A stretch of DNA of 64,000 nucleotides from Lysobacter sp. Root690 (GTDB taxonomy: Bacteria > Pseudomonadota > Gammaproteobacteria > Xanthomonadales > Xanthomonadaceae), in NCBI RefSeq assembly GCF_001427785.1, contig NZ_LMHM01000017.1:208662-272661 (forward strand), written 5' to 3'. Below are positions 1 through 6,484 of this stretch, in pieces. Made by a program: the position numbers and the translations under genes. The first letter of the stretch is position 1, and each line of letters opens with the position of its first letter. A model generated the notes under the pieces. The model ran no database searches. It was not told the DNA's origin and saw only the letters and a list, made by a program, of their open reading frames with translations.

Positions 1-71
1 ACGAACAAGGGCGGGCGAAGAACCGGCGAGTGGAAATTGCGCCGATTCCGAAACCACCCAAGGCGAAGTGA
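1..71 (+). CDS. OmpA-family protein, C-terminal end (partial)
   Basis: The window opens inside a gene whose last 22 codons end at TGA 69-71. The readable tail contains EQGRAKNRRVEI, matching the end of the OmpA peptidoglycan-binding domain, where an NRRVEI-type motif is near universal, followed by a Pro/Lys-rich tail. OmpA-like domains bind peptidoglycan in the periplasm and anchor outer-membrane or motor proteins. The following gene starts 6 bases after the stop, so the two are probably one operon. An OmpA-like gene next to a DUF2894 gene is an arrangement I associate with proteobacteria. The 5' part lies outside the window. Confidence 0.7.
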   Translation, partial: EQGRAKNRRVEIAPIPKPPKAK

Positions 72-77
72 AGCAGC

Positions 78-737
78 GTGCGCGATAGTCAGGCCAACGC
101 CCGGACAGTACTCGATGCGTGGCGCGAGCAAGGCGCCGATCGCATGAGCCGCGTGCGGTTCCAGCGCATCGATGCGCTGGAGCGCCGCGCCGCGAGCCAC
201 GACGGCGAGGTGCGGCGTCTTCTCGATGCGCGCCTGGCCGAACTGATCGCGGCCTATGCCGCCGATCTGGAAACCGCCGCTTTCCCGATCGCGACGCGCG
301 ACGAGGATGCAGCGACGAACACGCCTGCGAGCGATGCGATCGGCGCCCTGGTCGGCTACATCGCCGAGCAGGCAGCGCTGCGCGATGAGATTGCAGCAGA
401 CGACGCCACACCGCGCCCCGCATTTCCGGAACTCGCCGCGCTCGACGATTTCAGGAAGCTGTGGTCGGCCGTGCGCGTCGAAAACCAGACCCGGGTGTCG
501 CTGGAGCAGGTGCCCACCGATGCCGGCCCGCTCAATTCCGGCGCGCTCGTGCATCGCTCGCTGACTCTGATGCGCGAAGTGTCGCCGGGCTATCTGCAGC
601 ACTTCATGGCCTACGTCGACGCCCTGACCTGGCTGGAACGGATGAGCGACGACGGCGTGCTGGCCTCGGACGATACCTCCCAAGCCGCGGCCAACGGCAA
701 GCGTACCCGCGACAAGCCGCGCAAACGGCGCGAATGA
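78..737 (+). CDS. DUF2894-family protein
   Basis: A 219-residue protein starting at GTG 78, with a purine-rich ribosome-site candidate AGGCGAAG at 61-68 inside the end of the preceding OmpA gene. It is rich in Ala, Arg, Asp and Glu, with no signal peptide or membrane segment, and the N-terminal third looks helical with the pattern ALERRAASHDGEVRRLL. I recognise the DUF2894 pattern (N-terminal helical region, central FPELAALDDFRKLWSAVR, then EQVPTDAGPLNSGALVHRSL). The Arg/Lys-rich tail is probably disordered. Function is unknown. Co-occurrence with an OmpA-type protein suggests a role with a cell-envelope complex. Confidence 0.7.
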   Translation: MRDSQANARTVLDAWREQGADRMSRVRFQRIDALERRAASHDGEVRRLLDARLAELIAAYAADLETAAFPIATRDEDAATNTPASDAIGALVGYIAEQAALRDEIAADDATPRPAFPELAALDDFRKLWSAVRVENQTRVSLEQVPTDAGPLNSGALVHRSLTLMREVSPGYLQHFMAYVDALTWLERMSDDGVLASDDTSQAAANGKRTRDKPRKRRE

Positions 738-881
738 GGCGGTAGCGTTACTGGCGCCGGTCCGGTTCGCCGGCGAGATCTGCGGCTTCGACTCGAACCT
801 GTCCCGTCTGGCGACGATTGTGCTCGCAACGCGGGTCAGCTGGTCCACACTTCGAACCTCAATCCACGAGAGAAGAAGTGC

Positions 882-2144
882 ATGAAGTCTTTGCTGATGC
901 TGCTGGGCGCGACCCTGGCGATCGTGCTGGGCAGCTACGACGTCCGAGCCCAGACGACCGAGGCGACCGAGAAAACCTTCGTCGATGCGGTCAAGGCGCG
1001 CGCCATGCCGCTGCGGATCGCGTCGGCTGGCCTGTCGGGTTCGGGCGCCGAATTTCTGCTCACGCAGGCGGCGGCCTCGCAGTTCGTCCTGATCGGCGAA
1101 GACCATGGCTTCGCCGACACGCCGCAGTTTGCCCAAGGCTTGCAGGCCTCGCTGGGCGACAAGCGTTTCGATCACTTGGTCCTGGAAATCGGCTACTACG
1201 CGGCCCGCCGGGTCGAAGCGGCGCAGTGCGAGCGCAAGGACGGGCTGGCACGACTCAATCAGGCGTTTCCGTTCTTCTCGCCGTTCGTGAATTTCAGCGA
1301 AGACGGCGCGCTGGCGGCCTCGTTCGCCGCCTGCGATCCCACGGCGCCGTCGCTGTGGGGCATCGACCAGGAGTTCCTGCTGTCGTCGCAACTGCATCTG
1401 GACCGTTTGCAGCAACTGACCACGAGCGAACCGCAGCGCAAGCAGTTGTCGGTGTTCCGCCGCGAGGCCGATGCGGCCTGGAACGAGATGGTGACCAAGC
1501 ACGATCCGGGCTCGATCGTGCTGGTCAACTGGAGCGCCGAGGATTTTGCGCGCCTGCGTGGCATCTTCGATCCAAGCCGCGATCAGGAAGCGGTGGCCCT
1601 GATCGACGCGATGGCCGCGAGCGCGGAGATCTATCGTTCGCAGAACACCGGTGCCTACGCGTCCAACCGCGCTCGCTCGGTGATGATGAAGTCGTTGTTC
1701 ATGCGCAACTACCAGGCGGCGCAGGCGAAACAGCCGCGACCGCGGGCCTTGTTCAAGCTCGGCGCGTACCACGCCGCGCGCGGCCTGACCCCGACCCAGC
1801 AATTCGATATCGGCAATCTGGCCTCGGAGCTGGCCGAGTCGAACGGCGGGCGCAGCTTTCATGTGCTGGTGCTGATGAACGGCGGCGAGGTGAATCGCCA
1901 TTTCCCGTTTTCGAAGGACAGCACGGACGAACGCACCGCCTACGACGCCAAGGAGGAGTTGAAGACCCTGGGCATCGAAGCGCTGCTGGCGGTTGCGCCG
2001 GTGGACGACGCGGTGGTGATCGATCTGGCCTCGCTGCGGGCCGATGGGCCGCGCATGCCGGCTGGAAATCCGATCAATCGCCTGATCTACAACTACGATG
2101 CGGTGGTGCTGGTGTCCAAGGGCCATGCCGCGTCGAGTTACTAA
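882..2144 (+). CDS. Secreted protein, erythromycin-esterase/ChaN-like fold suspected
   Basis: 420 residues. The N-terminus (about 1-24) is a signal peptide, with LLMLLGATLAIVLGSYDVRA before a likely cleavage site, so the product is periplasmic or secreted. The motif FVLIGEDHGFADTPQF near residue 70 and FKLGAYHAARG near residue 290 resemble the Gly-Glu-x-His motifs of the erythromycin-esterase/ChaN superfamily, in which His and Glu residues near the N-terminus are catalytic. The exact family is not certain and no antibiotic-resistance role should be inferred. It stands alone and its 3' end converges with the response-regulator gene 8 bases away. Confidence 0.55.
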   Translation: MKSLLMLLGATLAIVLGSYDVRAQTTEATEKTFVDAVKARAMPLRIASAGLSGSGAEFLLTQAAASQFVLIGEDHGFADTPQFAQGLQASLGDKRFDHLVLEIGYYAARRVEAAQCERKDGLARLNQAFPFFSPFVNFSEDGALAASFAACDPTAPSLWGIDQEFLLSSQLHLDRLQQLTTSEPQRKQLSVFRREADAAWNEMVTKHDPGSIVLVNWSAEDFARLRGIFDPSRDQEAVALIDAMAASAEIYRSQNTGAYASNRARSVMMKSLFMRNYQAAQAKQPRPRALFKLGAYHAARGLTPTQQFDIGNLASELAESNGGRSFHVLVLMNGGEVNRHFPFSKDSTDERTAYDAKEELKTLGIEALLAVAPVDDAVVIDLASLRADGPRMPAGNPINRLIYNYDAVVLVSKGHAASSY

Positions 2145-2152
2145 CCAGCGGC

Positions 2153-2911
2153 TCAGGCCCCGAGCCAATCGCGCAACGCGCCGGCGCGTTCCTGGCTCAC
2201 CACGATGTCCTGTTGGCAGCCGGCGATCAATTCCAGTTCCAGTTTGCCCTTGAAGCCGCGATGCACGCGCGCGATCGCGTCGATCTGGACGATGGTCTGG
2301 CGGTTCGCGCGAAAGAATCGCGCGGGGTCGAGCATCGGCATCAGTTCGTCGAGGCTTTGCGACATGACATGGCCTCGCGCCTCGCGGGTCACCAGCCGGA
2401 CCACCAGATCCTTGTGGAAGTAGGCGATGTCGTTCACGGGGACGGAGGTCAGTACCTGCCCGGTGGCGACCAGGAAACGTTCGCGATAGCGCTGGCCCGG
2501 GCCGAAATACGCCTGGGCCAGATCGACAGGACGAGGGGCCGGGCTTGTACCGGCCAGGGTCAGCTGCCGCCACTTCGACAGCGCGAGCGCCAGGCGCTCG
2601 GGCCGCAAGGGTTTCAACAGGTAGTCGATGCCGAACGCATCGAAGGCCTTCAGCGCGAACTGATCGTAGGCGGTGGTGAAGATGATCGGAATGCTGGCCG
2701 GGATCGCATCGAGAATGTCGAAGCACAGGCCGTCGGACAGGTGCACGTCCATGAACATCAGGTCGGGCAGCGGTTGCCGCGACAATCGCTCGATGCAGGC
2801 CGCGACCGAGCCCAGCGGCGCCTCCAGTTCCAGCTCGGGCGCGCTCTGCCTGAGCAGATCCAGCAGCGTCCGGGCCGCGATGGCCTCGTCCTCGACGATC
2901 AGGGCGCGCAT
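2153..2911 (-). CDS. LytTR-family response regulator
   Basis: 252 residues. Residues 1-115 form a receiver domain: acidic pocket EDE at 7-9, phospho-acceptor Asp55 in FMDVHLSDG, and the conserved Lys in LLKPL near residue 106. The C-terminal 100 residues (from about 150) form a LytTR DNA-binding domain, with FLVATGQVLTSVPVNDIAYFHKD and FFRANRQTIVQIDAI. It overlaps the upstream kinase gene by 13 bases, so translation is probably coupled. The pair is of the LytS/LytR (AlgZ/AlgR) type that usually controls envelope, exopolysaccharide or peptide-metabolism genes. The target here is unknown. Confidence 0.9.
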   Translation of the reverse strand: MRALIVEDEAIAARTLLDLLRQSAPELELEAPLGSVAACIERLSRQPLPDLMFMDVHLSDGLCFDILDAIPASIPIIFTTAYDQFALKAFDAFGIDYLLKPLRPERLALALSKWRQLTLAGTSPAPRPVDLAQAYFGPGQRYRERFLVATGQVLTSVPVNDIAYFHKDLVVRLVTREARGHVMSQSLDELMPMLDPARFFRANRQTIVQIDAIARVHRGFKGKLELELIAGCQQDIVVSQERAGALRDWLGA

Positions 2912-3954
2912 GGCAGCAACGGCACGGTGACGCGGAACACGTCCGCGCTGCGTTCGATCCGGATCTCGCGCTCGGACAGCAGGCGATAACGCGCCTGGAT
3001 ATGGCTCAGGCCGTTGCCGGTGCCGCGTGTATCGCCGCGGCGCGCGCGGATCGGATTGCTGACGGTCAGCGCGTCGTTCTCGCAGTGGATGTCCACTTGC
3101 ATGCCTTGTCCGGATTCGATGTCGTTATGGCAGACCACGTTTTCCAGCAGCAGTTGCAGGGTCATCGGCGGGATCGCGCGGCCGGCGACTTCGTCGCAAC
3201 CGCTTATCCGCACCTGCAGGCCGTCGCCGTGCCTGGCCCGCAGTATCTTCAGATAGGCCTCGAGAAATGCAAGCTCCTGCGGCAGCGGTACCAGATCGAG
3301 ATGGTTGTGCAGCAATACGTAGCGGAAGATGTCCGACAGATCGAGCAGTACCGAGCGCGCCCGCGCGGGATCGTGTTCGATCAGTCCGTACACCGTGTTG
3401 AAGCTGTTGAACAGGAAGTGCGGATTGACCTGCGCCTTGAGCGCGTCGAGTTCGGCCCGGGTGACGGCCAGACGCTGCTGTTCGGCCTCGGCCTGCGCGG
3501 CCCGCCACTGCCGGAAGAAATCGAACACCAGTTGAAACGCGGCCAGCGCCGTGCCGAAGATCAGCGCCAGCAGCAGAGTGAAGGCGATATGCGGCCATCC
3601 GAGCACGTCGTGGGCGCCCTGTGCGATTTCGTAGAGCTTGAGCGGGATATAGATCAGCAACAGGTAGACGCAGGCTAACGCCACCGACAAGCCGAGCTGC
3701 GCCACCACCCGCAACGCGCCGGCTGTCCGCCACGACACACGCCGGTCGAGGCAGCGCGAAATCGCGCGAATGCCTTCCGCGATCACGTAGATATTGAACA
3801 GGTACAGCCCCAGCGCGGACCACGACCGACCCGGCGGCTCGTCGAACATCGCCGCCAGCTCGATGCTGGCCAGGGCGAGGCCGGCGACCAGGGCCGGCAC
3901 CCACAGCCGTGCCCATGTCTCGATGCGATCGGCGCGGTGGTCCAGCGGTTTCAT
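2899..3954 (-). CDS. LytS/YehU-type sensor histidine kinase
   Basis: 351 residues with about four membrane segments in the first 150 residues (for example VPALVAGLALASIELAAMF and IAFTLLLALIFGTALAAFQL), then a short coiled coil and a His_kinase (PF06580-type) domain. The phospho-acceptor motif VNPHFLFNSFNTVYGLIEHD is complete. The ATP-binding region is recognisable in MTLQLLLENVVCHND and TGNGLSHIQARY. There is no large extracellular sensor domain, so the signal is probably sensed in or near the membrane. It is transcribed with the overlapping LytTR regulator. Confidence 0.88.
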   Translation of the reverse strand: MKPLDHRADRIETWARLWVPALVAGLALASIELAAMFDEPPGRSWSALGLYLFNIYVIAEGIRAISRCLDRRVSWRTAGALRVVAQLGLSVALACVYLLLIYIPLKLYEIAQGAHDVLGWPHIAFTLLLALIFGTALAAFQLVFDFFRQWRAAQAEAEQQRLAVTRAELDALKAQVNPHFLFNSFNTVYGLIEHDPARARSVLLDLSDIFRYVLLHNHLDLVPLPQELAFLEAYLKILRARHGDGLQVRISGCDEVAGRAIPPMTLQLLLENVVCHNDIESGQGMQVDIHCENDALTVSNPIRARRGDTRGTGNGLSHIQARYRLLSEREIRIERSADVFRVTVPLLPCAP

Positions 3955-4086
3955 CGCGCCAGGGTGCCTGCTGGCCGCTACCGTGCCAAGGATTGTGTTG
4001 CGAAGCCCGAATAATTCGACGCGAGCCCTGACGATGCCGTTGCGTGCGGCGTCATCCCGCCGTCGCAGGCCGGTGGCGCATCCGCC

Positions 4087-5328
4087 TCACTGGATCGCGC
4101 CGCCCAGCCATGCCCAGACCGACGCGGAGCCCACGCACCAGGCCACGGCCCACAGCGCCGGCAACCGGAAAATCGCCAGCATGCACAGCCCGATCGCCAC
4201 GATGACCATATCGCTCGGGCTGTTCACGCCCTCGCGCCACACCGGGTCGTAGAACGCGGCGGCGAGCAGACCGACCACGGCGGCGTTGACGCCGGCCAAT
4301 GCCCGAGCGGCGAGGCGACCCCGCGCTATCGCGGCCCATACCGGCAGCGTCGCGAACAGCAGCAGGAAGCCCGGGAGAAAGACGCAAAGCAGCGCGAGCG
4401 TCGCGCTTGCCAGTGGCGCCGCGCCCGCATCGACGCTGGCGCCCAGGTAAGCGGCCAACGAAAACATCGGTCCGGGCATCGCCTGCGCGGCGCCGTAGCC
4501 GGTCAGGAACGTATCGGCGCTCATCCATCCGGTGTCGACCAATTCGCTTTCGAGCAAGGGCAACACGACGTGTCCGCCGCCGAACACCAGCGCGCCGGAT
4601 CGATAGAACGCGCTCGCCAGCCCGCCCAACGAGGGCGACCCGGCCGGTAGCAGCAACGAGCCGGCCAGTCCGGCCAAAAACAGCAATGCGCAGATCGCCG
4701 CGGTCCGGCGTCCGTATGCAACCGGAAAGGATGCGATCGCGCCGGTGGCGACGGCCGGACACAACCACGCGCCGAGCGCGCCGCCGGCCGCGATCGCCAG
4801 CAACTGCCAGCCGGCGCCGCCGAGCAGCAGCACCAGCGCGCACGCAGCGGCCGCGATCGCCACGCGCCGTAGATCGGGCGTCAGGGTACGCGCCATGCCG
4901 ACCAGGCCATGCGCCACCACGACCACGGCCACGAGCTTGAGGCCATGCACCACCACCGCGCCGGCGGCATGACCGAGCAGGCGTGGCGCATACGCGGCGA
5001 GGCAGAACATCAACAACATCGACGGCGCGGTGAAGGCGACGAACGCCGCCGCCGCGCCCCACCATCCGGCGCGAAACAGGCCGATGGCCATGCCCATCTG
5101 ACTGCTGGCCGGCCCGGGAAGAAACTGACATAGCGACAGCAACTGCGCGAACGAGGCATCGCTGAACCAGCCGCGACGCGAGACGAACTCCTCGCGGAAG
5201 TAGCCCAAGTGCGCGATCGGCCCGCCGAAGGAGGTCAGGCCCAGGCGAAGAAAGATCCGGAATACTTCGCTTGCATCGCCGCGCATCGCGAACGAAGGAT
5301 GCGACTGGGTGTCGGGCTGCGGATTCAT
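4087..5328 (-). CDS. chrA: Chromate transporter (ChrA/CHR family)
   Basis: 413 residues from the ATG at 5328. The frame stays open further upstream, but that extension is basic and unlike any transporter. Two CHR half-domains are visible: RLGLTSFGGPIAHLGYFREE near the start and SGALVFGGGHVVLPLLESE in the second half, each followed by a Pro-Gly-Pro motif (FLPGPASSQMG and AQAMPGPMFSLAAYLG). About ten to twelve hydrophobic segments are present. The length is normal for two-domain ChrA. CHR proteins export chromate with proton coupling; some act on other substrates. No chrB regulator gene is adjacent. Confidence 0.88.
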   Translation of the reverse strand: MNPQPDTQSHPSFAMRGDASEVFRIFLRLGLTSFGGPIAHLGYFREEFVSRRGWFSDASFAQLLSLCQFLPGPASSQMGMAIGLFRAGWWGAAAAFVAFTAPSMLLMFCLAAYAPRLLGHAAGAVVVHGLKLVAVVVVAHGLVGMARTLTPDLRRVAIAAAACALVLLLGGAGWQLLAIAAGGALGAWLCPAVATGAIASFPVAYGRRTAAICALLFLAGLAGSLLLPAGSPSLGGLASAFYRSGALVFGGGHVVLPLLESELVDTGWMSADTFLTGYGAAQAMPGPMFSLAAYLGASVDAGAAPLASATLALLCVFLPGFLLLFATLPVWAAIARGRLAARALAGVNAAVVGLLAAAFYDPVWREGVNSPSDMVIVAIGLCMLAIFRLPALWAVAWCVGSASVWAWLGGAIQ

Positions 5329-6036
5329 GCCTGAATTGTAGCGGGGCGATTTCGATCGATGACGGCGACAACCGGCGAGTCGATCGATCGGTCGAACGCG
5401 GCGGACCGAACGGAGTGGAACTGCGCATGCCGGTCGGCGAGGTGAGCGAAGCGGCGTATCGGACACCGGGCAACCGCCGGATTGCGCAGCGCGCATCGGA
5501 AGAAATGGTCGGGCCGATCTTCCCGTCGATACTTCCCTCGGCATGCGCCACGCCAACGCTATCGACATCGACACGCGCGGTGGCGCCGCATGAGGCGATG
5601 AGCCAACTCTCGCGAGTCGCACTTTGCGCTTGAGCGTCGCATCGATCCGACGTCGCACGATCGAGTTCTGCAGCCGCTTGTGCATCGCAACAGAGCAGGC
5701 GACGCCGTAGCGACGCGCCCACGGTGTTTGATTCGCAATGTCTTCCGAGGAAAAGCGTCGATGCGGTCACCTTTAGTTGACCGGTCGCAAGCTGTCGCAG
5801 CGTCCGAATCCAGGCCTGTATGCGTTTCCCATCCGAGGATCCTTTTCGACCCGCGCAAAAACTCATCTCACCGCGATCTCACACGCCGATACCGCAATCG
5901 ATCCCGATTGACACCGCCCAAGCGTGCCTCTAGCGTGTGCGCTCGCGTTCCGTGCCTGGAGTCGCTGCAACAACGCATGGACGCGAGACGTCTTTCCTGC
6001 ACTTCAACCGCAGTCGACGCAACCAAGGAGTAGGTG
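5329..6036. other. 708-base intergenic region upstream of the first lanthipeptide cassette
   Basis: It separates the divergent chrA and lanA1 genes. Open frames here have atypical composition for this genome, show no recognisable domain, and are rejected as genes. The right part should contain the lanA1 promoter; the best -35-like hexamer is TTGACA at 5908-5913, about 120 bases before the precursor start. The length of this spacer is unusual for the window. Confidence 0.5.
5908..5936 (+). promoter_or_regulatory. Possible sigma70-type promoter of lanA1
   Basis: An exact TTGACA at 5908-5913 is followed after 17 bases by TAGCGT, a poor -10. This is the strongest -35 match upstream of the precursor gene. 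The weak -10 would suit an activator-dependent promoter. It is a weak call. Confidence 0.25.
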
Positions 6037-6225
6037 ATGAGCGATGTTTCCGAAGGCGCGGCCCTGGTCGCCCAGTGGCGCACCGATGCTGAAAGCAACA
6101 ACCCGGCGGGTCCTCTGTTCATCGGAGGCGAGTACGTAGAGTCGGACATCATCGGTGAAGTGGCTCCGGCCATCACCGGGTGTTCGCTTTGTACCGGTTC
6201 GATGCGCATTAACTGCTGCGCCTGA
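6037..6225 (+). CDS. Class II lanthipeptide precursor peptide (LanA1)
   Basis: A 62-residue peptide starting at ATG 6037 with AAGGAG at 6025-6030 as ribosome site. The leader contains NNPAGPLFIGGEYVES (residues 21-36), which matches the leader of the second precursor at 23159-23368. The C-terminal part is Cys-, Ser- and Thr-rich: C49, C52, C60 and C61, with T47, S50, T53 and S55 as dehydration candidates. It ends in a double Cys plus Ala. A LanM gene follows 260 bases downstream. There is no standard double-Gly cleavage site; Pro44-Ala45 is the closest candidate, which would give a 17-residue core. I infer up to four thioether rings. Confidence 0.75.
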   Translation: MSDVSEGAALVAQWRTDAESNNPAGPLFIGGEYVESDIIGEVAPAITGCSLCTGSMRINCCA

Positions 6226-6247
6226 TCCACGCGACACCCGATGGGTT

Positions 6248-6293
6248 CCAGGCCGTCCGCCGAATCTCGCAAGCGGCGCCGGCGGCCTGGTTT
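6248..6293 (+). terminator. Hairpin between lanA1 and lanM1 (possible attenuator)
   Basis: CCAGGCCG at 6248-6255 pairs with CGGCCTGG at 6283-6290, with further inner pairing, followed by TTTAT. It lies between precursor and synthetase, as does a similar hairpin in the second cassette. Partial termination here would give more precursor than enzyme. Confidence 0.45.
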
Positions 6294-6484
6294 ATCGGCC
6301 GCGCCTGCGTGCCGGTCGCGCATCCCCGGGTTCGGCAACGACCCGACTTCTTACCGATTCGCTACGGCCGCAAGGGCGATGCCATGGATGCAATGCAGCA
6401 TGCGCGCGGCGGGCATCGCCGTCGCGGTGACGTGAGCCCGGTTGCGCGGTTGCGTTTCCCGCCAGCCATCGCGGCCGATCGCGC

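Noticed and set aside
818-2989. Long plus-strand frame spanning the secreted protein and response regulator region
   Set aside because: Overlaps two convincing genes in other frames; composition is Gly/Arg-rich.
5329-5685. N-terminal extension of the chromate transporter
   Set aside because: Basic, low-complexity residues that do not belong to CHR transporters; the ATG at 5328 begins the conserved part.
6241-6435. Possible second precursor peptide between lanA1 and lanM1
   Set aside because: Arg/Ser-rich with no leader-like motif and no ribosome site; it overlaps the hairpin.
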